Of a stretch of DNA of 64,000 nt, positions 23,503 through 34,048 are shown one piece after another. Position numbers and translations under genes: made by a program. The first letter of the stretch is position 1. The number at the start of each line of letters is the position of its first letter. This DNA comes from Diplosphaera chodatii (Eukaryota; Chlorophyta; Trebouxiophyceae; Prasiolales; Stichococcaceae). Location of the stretch: assembly GCA_032358165.1 (NCBI GenBank), contig JAALGY010000028.1:806001-870000 (forward strand). The letters are read 5' to 3'. Under the pieces are notes generated by a model. That model was not told the DNA's origin. It worked only from the letters and a program-made list of their open reading frames with translations, and made no database searches.

Positions 23503-23657
23503 CATATGGGTTTGCCAGATAGCATAGGTGTGCTGCTTTATTGAGCTTCCGAACACTTTGCAGCAGCTCACTATGAATATAGGAGCTCTGACCTCATGTT
23601 CATTGCCCTTTGCCAATCGTCTACCTAACTGGCTCCGCACAGCTCTACTTGTACAAC

Positions 23658-25646
23658 TCAAACACCCAGTCTGGACAAGCGTTCTGCAGCTGACGCAGCA
23701 CCCTGGGCTTGCTCCGCCTGACCACCTGCTGCTGCTGCATCTGTATTCTTCCTGTGGCTGCCTTGCCGCAGCTCCACACCTGCCAGCGGATCTGGTGCCG
23801 TACCACTTGCCGGCACATCTGCGGCTGCAGCATCATTACTATGCCGCTCTGGAGCTGCTACAGCAGCAGGCGCATTGCCGACATCCTCTGAGCAGTCTTC
23901 CGACTCCTCCTCATCTGACCCTGAGGACGGCATGTCGATGCCTGCGAGGTAGTCGCCAGACTCTGCCAGCGCACCTGCAACGGACAGGGAGGTGTGGGTG
24001 TGCACAAGCGTAAGGTCAGGTTGCAATACCAAAAAATGCCTTGGGACCCGGACTGCCGACTTGACCGCTCGCATGCAGGCTCTTGGAGCACGCTGCAAAG
24101 CGGCATCATGCTACGCTGCCTGCACGACACTGGACGTGCAAGCGCAGATGAGGGCCCACTCTTGCGGGCGGCTGCCTGCGCCTGGCCGGCCGCCATGCGC
24201 TGCAGGTGCGCCGCCTGTGCCGCAATGACCTGCTCGCTGGTGTCGCACGCCGCGTAGACGTCCAGCAGCTCCTCGTTGACCTTCAGGAAGCTGTGGCCCC
24301 TGCAGACGCGGCAGACGCACGCTGTCTCGTGTCCAACGGCTGCGTGGGATGCCGATCACTGTTCGAGTCTGGAGGGCGTTGTCGGCTTTCGTCAAGCCCA
24401 TGCAATGATGGCGTTCATCTGCACTACTGTGAAACCCTAGCAAGGCTGGCAGGGCAAGCACAATGCGAGCTGGCGGCACACGTGGCCAGAGGCACAACTT
24501 CTGTGATGAAGCTGGGCTGCTGTCTACCAGTAGGTTGGCGGCAACAGGAGCTTGCTCACCACTTGAAGCAGGACAGCAGGCCTGCAGCGGCATCCTGGAA
24601 GCCGCATATGTACAGCGCGGCGGACATCGCCTCCACACATGACAGCTGCGTTGGCTTGCCTGCAGCAGTGCCCACACATCTGAGAGCGCTGTCCAGCATA
24701 CATCACAGTAGGGTGCTGCAGGTTCCAAGTCCTTTCAACATGTCTATACGCCCACATGCACAGCTGTGCAAGGTGTGACACACCAAAGTTGACAGGGTTG
24801 GCAGCAACCAGCCAAGGCAGCAGGCGAGGCGCCACGCCCTTGGTGCGATCTGCACTCCAAGACAGAACCGCATGAGCGAACTCCAGCACAACACGCTAGT
24901 GTGCACCTGTGGTGACCTTTCAATTGACACAGTCAGATGCGCTGTTTGCCGATTCGTGCACAAGGCAGGCATAAACAGCACGCACTGAAAGGTACTTCAT
25001 CGAGGCGGTGCCAAGAGCAGTCTACCACTGCGAGGCCCTTCGTCTCGATCAGCTGCCTGTCCTCCCGTGAGACACAGTCCTGCATTGCCACTTGTCTTGG
25101 TGAAGGCGCGGTCCTGGCAGAGCAACTTTGCCGCCGTCGGCAGCAAACACTCATCAGTGCAAGGCCGCCTCCGGTCCATGCTCTAACCTGTCCAGCAGGG
25201 CTGAGCACCACGCCAGGGAAGGTGACGCCAAGCCGTAGCTCCTGAGCCGCCTTCTGCCGCATGAGCTTTGTGCCTGTGGTGGTGTGATGAAGGACACCTC
25301 AGCCCAGGAGGCCCTCCAATCAGCACAGGTAGTGCCGTGCGTATGATGTGGCCGAGCGGTCATCATTACGTGCAGCCCAGCGAATTGTCCAGCGCAACGA
25401 TGTTCTTCAACATACCATCTTCATGTCCTCACCTGTGCAGCGTTTGCGGTCACAGTGGCCCAGGTCCCACAGGGCGAGGCGGAAGTTGAGGTCTGGCGCC
25501 TGCGCATCTGCATGGTCTTCATCGTCTATGTCGCTGTCAGATTCCTGCCGACGCTCCTGACCGTAGTAGTTGCCCGCCGCCCAGTCCTCGCGGAAGGAGT
25601 GGCTGCCGCGGTGGCCCCTGCCCTTACCGCTGCCTGGCCGCGGCAT
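23658..25646 (-). CDS. TSR3: TSR3, 18S rRNA aminocarboxypropyltransferase
   Basis: TSR3 adds the aminocarboxypropyl group from S-adenosylmethionine to the hypermodified pseudouridine of 18S rRNA during 40S maturation. From ATG 25646 the first exon is Gly/Arg- then Asp-rich, followed by LALWDLGHCDRKRCTG, the RLI-like N-terminal motif. Next come GTKLMRQKAAQELRLGVTFP and GVVLSPAGQ, then DCVSREDRQLIETKGLAVVD and CSWHRLDEVPF. The SAM-binding segment follows: LPWLVAANPVNFG, KPTQLSCVEAMSAALYICGF and GHSFLKVNEELLDVYAACDT. The tail is acidic and low in complexity (GSDEEESEDCSEDVG), as in other TSR3 proteins, ending AERLSRLGV. All introns I joined are GT-AG. It is divergent from the USP gene (about 400 bp) and convergent with SWC2. 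Confidence 0.93.
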
Positions 25647-26042
25647 CCCTGCTGCAATGGTCCACGACGGTCCCGCGCCTCGAAACTGCTATACAATGGC
25701 ACTGTCCACTGCTTGAACCGTCACAACTGCTTTCTTGGGTGAGCGAATGGGCAAGGATGTGAGTGCGAGAAGTGCAAAATGATGCATGCACAGCAACATG
25801 CTCCTGAAATTTGTTGCTTCCAGCACACAGCCCATGTCCACATTCGCATGCTTCCTACAAACTTTGTCAGTCTGGCTTCACGTACTGTCGTGGTTTGAGA
25901 TGTTTGTCCATCCCTGAGGCTGTGCATCGCTCTATACATTGGTCGATGTCACCATCCAAGAGTGAAGTGCAGGCATGGCACGAATAGAGTATATGATGTC
26001 TGCTGCGTTCCGACAGCATTGTTTGCGCACCCTGACGTGTTT

Positions 26043-28307
26043 ATGAGTGTGCCGGGTCTGCAAAACTCCGGCAACACATGCTTCTTCAACGGCGTGCTCC
26101 AGGTGCACGCCGATGGCATTCGCCTGATCAGCGCATGGGAGAGATGGTTGCAGGGACGGCTTCAGATGCATGTGCATCCACTGCAGGCACTAGCCAGCTC
26201 ACCTGCCATCCTGAGGGGCCTCCAGCGTGTTGCGGCAGCAGCCGCTGAGGCCCACACAGCTCCGCCACCGCTGCCCGACAGCCTGCTGCAGACCCTGGAG
26301 GCATTGCAGCCTGCCTCGGGGCGTGCAAGAGCAGTACGCTGCGATGAACTGCTGGCTGCAGTCAGGTGAAACGGCTACCCTATGATACGCGTGTGCTGCA
26401 CAGTGACATGCACTGGGCATGGGAGAGCGTCATCATACTCGCAAAACACACATGCACCACATCCCTGTGCATGCTCTGCAGAGAGCACCATGGCAACGTG
26501 CTGTCATGGGGCGACCAACACGATGCAGCGGAGGCATTTGAGCTGTTGTCCGATGGCCTGGCCATGCAGCTGCAGCAGTGGATCACCGGCAGCCTGGCTC
26601 CTGGGCTGCTGACGCCTTCGCTGGCACATCTGCAGGCGCTTAGCCACTCGCCAGCGTGCATAGGTAAGGTCAGTTTGACCTCTGATATGTGTTCTGCTCT
26701 GTTGAATGCGTGACATCTTCAAGCAACACATCACTGAGTCGATCCAAATCTTCTGTTTTGGATGTGCAGGGATACAGGCAGCTGCGCTGCCGTCGCCTGC
26801 GCGGCTGTTCGACGCCTGGCGGCAGCTGGCGCAGCTGCCTGTGGTTGGCATGCTGCGGGATGATTCCGTCTGCCTCAGCTGCCGCACGCCGGCCAGCAGC
26901 CAGCTGACGCCCTTCGCGCTGCTGACTCTGCCGATCGCACCCACCCTGCAGCAGTGCCTGGACAGGTTTTCCAGCGTCGCTTATGTGCACGGCATTGATT
27001 GCACAAGGTAATGCCCTGACGCCGTGATGATGATGACTGCACCTTGGCTTCCTGCTGTCTGCGCTTTGGCGCTGACAGTTGTTGGACCTCCCTCTCATAG
27101 GTGTTCACTGCGCACCTCCTTGCGGCATTGGTATGAGCAGTGTAATGGCAGCGATGGGGATATGCAGAACACTGCAGCATATCTGTCGAAAAGGTACATG
27201 TCACTCTCTACATGCCCTGATATTTGATGGTCCTCCCGTTAGTCGTTGTAACCAGCCTACATTGTGCTTGCAGCTGCACTGTAGACAGCGCTGCGCCAGC
27301 ACCAGAGGTGGCAAGACTGCAGCAGCTGGCAGATGGCGAAGGACCGCTGCCTGAAGCAGACTTTGCCGAGCAGCTGAAGGGTCTTGGGCTGCCATGGCGG
27401 GCGCGCAAGACCTCCAGGCTGAAGCGCTGCTGGATCGCCAGGCCGCCTGAGGTGTGGCGTTCGACATGTGTATGTAGGCACCAGCTTGCTGGACTGCACC
27501 ATGTCATCAGGGACGCCGCACATTCTCAGTCCACTCCAGACGCGTGGCGTATCAACACCTGAAGGATTGACAGCTGAGTCTCCTCCGTGTTTATTGGGTG
27601 AACCCACCCCGGCCCCTGCTCCTCCACAGGTGGTGGGTTTGCACTTCCGGCGGGTGCAGTGGACGGCTGCGGGGCAGCAGGTCAAGGTGCCCGGGCACAT
27701 CAGCTTTCCTGCACGGCTGCCAGCTGCAGCGCTGCATGCTTCAGCGCCTCACGGCTTCGGCCTTGCAAACGGTGTGCTGCCAGCAGTGATCCCACCTGGC
27801 GAAGTGCGACAACCAGAGGCAGCTGGTGGCAGCTTGCTGAGGACCGCCTCAGCCGACACAGATACCGTAGCGGCTGCGCCAAACTTGCCCGTGCAGCAGA
27901 TGCAAGGTTCCAGCACGTCCTGTGATGCGAGCGAGAGGCCAAGCGAAACTGCAGCAGCATCTGCTGAGTCAGCGCCCTATGACTTGACGGCAGTGGTGGT
28001 GCATGTCGGTGGGCCAGAGTCTGGACACTACACCGCATTCCGTCGCATTAACAAGGTGCACATGGATTTCAACATATTGTGCATGTTTACGACTGTCAAA
28101 GTGTGCATTCTGTGCGCTGTCGAAGGCAGTCTTCTCAACTGCTGCGACTGGTCCTGCTCAGCGCCCAGGTAGTGCTTGCTGGTTGTGCAGGGTGTTGACG
28201 GTGTGGAGCGCTGGGTCAGCGCGTCTGATGCCAGCGTGCGTGAAGCATCGCTGGAGGAAGCACTCAGCGCCGAGGCGACTCTGCTGCTGTTCTGCCAGAG
28301 CCTGTAG
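26043..28307 (+). CDS. USP-family ubiquitin carboxyl-terminal hydrolase (UBP27/USP30-like)
   Basis: A peptidase C19 deubiquitinase. The Cys box is GLQNSGNTCFFNGVLQ directly after the candidate start at 26043; the Gly-Asn-Thr-Cys cysteine is the nucleophile. The His box is GGPESGHYTAFRRI near 28015-28050. Between them lie WGDQHDAAEAFELLSD, a segment with paired cysteines (CLSC, CTRCSLR) that may bind zinc, and VVGLHFRRVQW. The last exon ends LLLFCQSL, stop 28305-28307. The short distance from the N-terminus to the Cys box resembles Arabidopsis UBP27 and animal USP30, which sit on mitochondria, but no membrane anchor is visible. An upstream exon carrying one may be missing from my model. The substrate is unknown. 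Confidence 0.85.
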
Positions 28308-29130
28308 ACCTAGAGATGCAGTAAAGGCGTCCTGCGTGGGAGTTTGACAGCCGGAGTGCCCAGATCACTGCAGTGCTGCTACTGATCTGGCCAGATCATG
28401 GCAGATTCGCTGTTGACACACTATGGGTGACTGCAAAAGTTGTCAGCTTCCAGAAGCCATTCCTCTGACCCCTGCCTCAGAGCCTGAATGTCGGCATGCC
28501 GTCGCGATAGCTCTCTTCCCACAGCGCGACCTGCACGAGACGTCTGAACTTGCTGCCAGCCCAGCCCACCGCCAGCTTATACGGCGGTTCAAAGCTCCTA
28601 CCAAGCCAGGCAGCCACGCTCTCTCGCCCCGAACTGCACGCCGGACGCTTCCAGATTCGCCCACAGTGAGTCTCGGGCTGTGAAGCACTTCGTCTCTACC
28701 CGCATCCTGGTGACATCTGCGTAGCCCGTGCAAGATCCATAGCCGCTGTGATCAGCAACAGCCAGGCCTGTCCTGCAGTACAGTCGGCAGGAGCCTTTTG
28801 GCCCACCGGGCGCCGCCCGCCACAGCTTTCAACGCCGCCAGATGCAATCTGAAGACAGCATCGTTGCATGTGCATAAGCAGGGTCTCCTTCTGCCGAAAT
28901 TCGCTGCCTCGTTGGCGAACTGTACAGTACAAGCGCGCCGACCAAGCAGCCGCCCATGGATCTACACTATGATCACAGGTCTGGCTGCCTCCCACCGTGC
29001 TCTGTCGCTCAGCTGCTGTTTCGCATGTTTGCCTTGCATTGCCCTTGGCACTGCAGAGTTTGAGCTGCACTGGTTGATCTTGCAACTGTGCTGACACAAA
29101 GTGCACCAAATTTTGCAATCTGCTTCGCAG
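28308..29130 (+). other. Upstream region of the AP2 gene, possible 5' exon
   Basis: An 87-codon frame opens at ATG 28423 (MGDCKSCQLPEAIPL) and contains a good donor (CACA|gtgagt) near 28667. Its phase does not join the next supported exon at 29131, so either an intermediate exon is missing or this is 5' UTR. Nothing else is recognisable. Confidence 0.3.
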
Positions 29131-32100
29131 GACGGCACTCGACACTAAGGACGCTGTGCTGCAGATGCCAAACATTGCAGTTGCAACACTGCCATGCCAG
29201 CACTGCGGCGGCGCCCCACAACATGACGGCGCATCAGCAACACACCTCCGGCCGCACTCCTTTTCGAACTCTGCCCCCAGTGCAAGTGCCACACAGCTGT
29301 CGCTCACAGACCTCATGCAAATCAGCGGCACCACTGCTGGAGCCAGCTGGAGCATGGCTCCAGATGTGCTCGGGGGTGGCAGCCACTGCCGCAAGGGCAG
29401 CCAGGAATCGGTCGGCTTCCCTGGCAGCCTCGCCAGCGACAGCTTCTGCAGCACAACATTCACTGGTGGGCTGAACCTACATCAGGAGTCAGGCGTACGT
29501 ATGTTGCTAGACAGCCTGAAACTCGCGTCGCTTTGCTGCTCGACGGGACATCAGCATCAGACACACAGTACTGATCAGGCAGCATCTGAACGGCTGTGTT
29601 TAACATGATGCAGGAGGATCTGCCTCACAAAACATTGGTCCGATGATCGAGCACGAAGACAGCCAGGACCTGATAGACATCGGCACGTCTTTGCAGCAGC
29701 AGTTCTCCAAGCAACTTGCCGACATGCTGAAGAGCAGCTCCAGTTCTGATACCGAGGCCATGCAGGTGAGGCACACATGCTGCTTTCCGTCATGCGCATG
29801 GTTGTGAGCATTGATCAACATACTCTTGAAACAGGGTCACATTGGTACGCATACAAAACGAACCTGGCCAGTCTGATGTGCGCATCGCACTCCATCTGCA
29901 AGCCTGATGCCCAGCAAGTGGCTGCTGCATGGTTGCACGAAATCGTATATGCAGGTGGACGACCCTGATGAGCCAAAGCAGAAGGCCAGTGGTGACGTTG
30001 AGGCAGCCGCAGAAGAGGCTGTCGACCCAAAAGAGGTCCGAGCTTCTTGCGCAGAGGATGCCGAATCTGCTCGCCATGCCTATGCCCTGCATGCATGCAG
30101 CCCAGTGAAGTGTCCAGACTGTGACGGTCTTGAAGTTTCAGATGCCCGAGGCGGTGGCCAAGGACCCAAAGCGATTCCGGCGATCGTCTGCCAGCCGTCG
30201 CAGCGCTGCCGGCCGGCGTGACCCGCGCACCACCAGCTCGGTCTTCCGTGGTGTCACCAAGCACAGGTGTGACAGCACCCGCCGGGAACCCATTTGATTG
30301 CCTGCGCAAGGGAAAATCAAGTTGCTGTTGTGCTGCGCTGATGCAGAGTAGTTTGTCCACAGCGGCACGCATCGCTTTGCACCATGACATGAGGGCTCCT
30401 GATCTGCCATTCGCAGGCGTACGCATCGGTGGGAGGTGCGTGTACGCCCTGCTGCAGCATCTTGTGTTGCTGGAAGCTGATATTTGTCATCTGCTTGTAA
30501 TCGAGGTCTGTGCAGCGACCTATGAATCTGTGGTGGTTGCGCAGGCACACATCTGGACCCAGAAGAAGCAGGTGTACCTGGTGAGCAAGGCATCGTGCCA
30601 ATGCTCAGGAATGGTCTGCTTCAGCAGTCTGTCAGTCAGCACGGTCTCACGTGCCTGTGGTATTTCGTGCTGTGTAGCGTGTGCATGCAGACGACAGCTG
30701 GCACAGACGATGACCTGGAGCCATTCCAAGCTGCCTCCATGCAGGGTGGGTTTGAGCGGGAGGGGCAGGCGGGGCGGGCGCACGACATCATGGCGCTCAA
30801 GTGCCGGGGCGAGGACGGCCCCCTCAACCGCCCCGCCGCCGAGTACGATGCGCTGCGCCCGATCATGGACGAGCTCAGCACGGTGCGTGTAGGTCTTACG
30901 TGTCAAGCTGTCAAACATCAGCTCCCAGTGGTGGTTGGGATGACAAGCTGACGACTGCATGGCAGCATGTGGCACTCCTCCCCGAGGTACACCCAGGGCG
31001 CCTATGACTGGAGTGCCCATGACAGGTGCGTCTCCCGGTTCGGTGCAGGAGGAGGTGGTGGCGCTGCTGCGGCAGGAGAGCAAGGGCGCCCCCGTGGGCA
31101 TCCCCGCGCCCAAGCCCCGCCGCCGGGTCCGGGTAACATTGGCTCTTAGATCCGCTTGGTTGGGGGCACAACCAGCAGCAGACCTCGCATCATGTCATGC
31201 GCAGCAGCAAGACGCTTGAATAAGCTGTGGCTTTGGGCTAGCTGTGCTTGCGAGCACCATCGCCCTGGCATAAGCTAATAGGTGCAAGACTGCTGATGGG
31301 TGGCCTGCCGTGGCGTGCAGCCGGCAGACCCGGTCACTGGCACTCCATCGGTGTACTCCTGCCCTCTGCCTGGGTTCTCCCATTCAGCGACGGTGCGCAA
31401 GTCACGACTATCACATGTAGTTGCGTGGATGACCAGAAATTGATATACATATAAAATTGTCAGCCATGCTAGTCTGATCCAGAGCTGGTGTAGAACCTGC
31501 AGCTGTGTCCGACCACTGCATGCCTGATGTTCAGCATCTGTACGGCTATGCCAGTGGCTGGCGACTTGCAGGACAAGCAACGAGGGGCTACCACGTGACA
31601 GCAGCTCTGACCGTGCACTAGTGTGGGTCCCTTGAGACCTGAGACTTGAGACAATCGTCTGTTATAGGCAATGACACCCCAGCAGCTGCGGGACAGCCTG
31701 GTGCTCGGATGCAGCGGCGGCGGCCCGACGCCCTCCCAGATGGGTGGCACCTTCCGCTGCCCGCCGCTGCGGCTGCCCCAGCCTGGCCTGCAGCCACAGC
31801 AGCAGTTTCACGAGGTACTGCTGTGCGGACTACGATTTACAAACTCTTGTCCGGTCTCTTGCTGCTCGGCCTAGCTTTTGCGCACCTTGCCATCTGCAGG
31901 CGAGTGCAGCAATACCCAGTGGCTCCGAGGCTGCCCGCCTGCTGTCGCCAGGCCCGCTGCTGCCGCACGACGCCATGGCGCCCAATCTGGGGGGCGCCAC
32001 ACTGCTGCAGCAGGAGGGCGGCCTCACAGGTGCCTGCCTGGGCATAACAACGCCAGTGCCCAGTCCAACAGACGATGTGTCATGCACACCATTGATGAGC

Positions 32101-33055
32101 GGTTTCGACGACAGCAGTGGACTTGCATGTTGTGACCGGCAGCTGATCTGGGGACACGCCTTGCATCAGGCAGCGGCTCTGCAGCGGACCTGCTCGATTT
32201 CCTCGCATCACTGGACGCCGGGGCAGATGACGACCTGTGGCCCACCACAGCAGGTGCGATGGTGTCCACCCACATGCTGCTGCGTAGTGGGGTGCTGGAC
32301 TACACCTGTAGTTGTAAGCATCGTCACATGCCTGAGTTCTGCATGGTAACACGGACAGGAAGCACTGTGACGGCAGCCCAGTCGCCGTTCTCGGCGCACG
32401 CTCTGCTTTCTGGGGGCGATCCGCCATGCGACACCGTGCTGCTGCGGCAGCAGCCGGTGACAGCGCCTGCCACAAGCCTACCCCCTGTCACACTGCCGCT
32501 GCACACTGCCAACCCTGCCATCGCAGCCGCCAGCACTGTCGATGCTGCTGGTACAGCTGCCGCAGCAGCTGCCATGCCTATGCCTGCTCAGCGTGGCAAC
32601 TGCATCACGACTGGCGCCCCCGAGATGCCGCCAACACCCAGCACAGCGCCGCCAAACAGCTGCTTTCATGCCATGCTGGCGCCTGCAGCGGCCACACCAG
32701 CAGCCCAGGCCACTGCCATGGCACCCGCCGACACTGAAGCAGATCCTCTGTTCTTGTCTCTGCCACAGGTGAGCTTCATGCATTGACGACTTGTTTGTGA
32801 TGCTGTGACGACTTCTTTGTGATGCTTCGTGAAACATTCATGGGCACCGTGTCCGATAGGAAGCCGACCTTCCTGTGTATTTTACATGCAGGTTTATTGG
32901 CAGATCGGTGATATGTTCTGAAGCGCAATCAGAGCGCAAGTTGTCAGCCTCTGTCGTCAGATGTGCCAGGGCAGATGAGGATGATGGGGCAACTTGCCGA
33001 CAACACAGCAAGCCAACGTCACGTTGGTGGCCGGCACGCCTCTTTGGCGATGTGA
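29131..33055 (+). CDS. Single-AP2-domain transcription factor (5' end uncertain)
   Basis: A nuclear DNA-binding protein of the plant AP2/ERF class. Ser/Gln/Asp-rich exons (HEDSQDLIDIGTSLQQQFSK, VDDPDEPKQKASGDVEAAAE) precede the AP2 domain. The domain is split over four exons: RRDPRTTSSVFRGVTKH, a 19-nt micro-exon giving RTHRWE, AHIWTQKKQVYL, and GGFEREGQAGRAHDIMALKC with EDGPLNRPAAEY. It matches the AP2 YRG and RAYD elements (here RAHD). A short SREEVV-like element (EEVVALLRQESKG) follows, as in algal AP2 proteins. The long C-terminal half is low-complexity Ala/Pro/Gln sequence with an acidic segment (ADLLDFLASLDAGADDDLW) that could activate transcription. Only one AP2 domain is seen. The stop is best placed at 33053-33055, with 33075 the alternative, depending on the last acceptor. 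The target genes cannot be inferred. Confidence 0.8.
30417..30435 (+). other. 19-nt micro-exon inside the AP2 domain
   Basis: Flanked by tcgcag and gtgcgt. It supplies the third base of an Arg codon plus six codons (RTHRWE), exactly filling the gap between GVTKHR and AHIWTQ in the AP2 fold. Confidence 0.8.
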
Positions 33056-34048
33056 TCATACCGCCGGGCGGATAGAGGCTCGGGTGTCAAGCAGCATCTG
33101 TGGCGGCGGGAGTTGAGGAGAAGCCGCACCTGTGCCTACACAGCTAAATGTGTCTGTCAGGCCGGCCAGCTGCTGCAGTAGACCTCGCAGATGACCAGCT
33201 GCAGGGACACACCAAACGACTGTCCCATAGTAGTTGACAAGACCAAGCACGGGAGGAGTGCATCTTGCTGGGGTACGACCATGCAATGCAGAGGTGAGGG
33301 TAGGCCAGGGAGGCCCTGCCTGTGGAGGGTCGACGGCCATGCGCAGTCGTGGTCGTGCAGATACTTGAAAGTTTTGGAAAGAGAAAAGTATGCCCTCTAC
33401 AACCCGAACCTGCTTAGAAGGAGAGGCTGGTTCGCCTCCCAGCCTCGTGTGCACACTGGTTTGCTTGCTGCTGTTGCGTGTTGCGCTTTGTTGTGGCACA
33501 ACTTACTGTGTAGTTTTGGGGTTGCTGGAGATGGATGTCAGCAAGCTGTTCAGAACGTTTGCAGCATGCAGAGTGTCGCATCTGGAGCAAACATGGTTGT
33601 GAGTTTCAGGAAGCTTGGCTGGGGGTCTGGAGGTTGTTTTGCTCGGCGGAGGTGATCAAGGACCGACGGCTCCTCTGAATGCAGCGGTGCTGCATTTGTC
33701 TGTGCTTTCAGGAGATTCAGGACAGGGAACAGAGGGATGAAAGACTGGGGATTTAGGGACCAGCTGATCTATCTTGGATTGGAGTGCAGGATAGGATTAT
33801 CAGATGAAGGTGCATTGGCCTACTGTTGAGTCAAGTACTGAACTGAAAGCAAGACCGCAGGATTGGATCTTCTGGTCGACCACGACAATATGTCAAGTGG
33901 ACTGCAGGGCGTCAAAATCAGTGTGCAACGTATCAACTGGAGTGCAATCTTGCGACCACAACAAGGTATCAACCCGATTGCAACACATCAGTCCTTCAGT
34001 GAGCCTCTGGTGTTGCCAGAAATATGGCGTCTGCGGTGCCATAAAACT
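33056..34048. other. Convergent intergenic region, about 1 kb
   Basis: It lies between the AP2-factor stop and the TROL stop, with a lower GC content towards its right half. A 155-codon plus-strand frame (33191-33655) has no family signature. Most likely long 3' UTRs. Confidence 0.4.
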
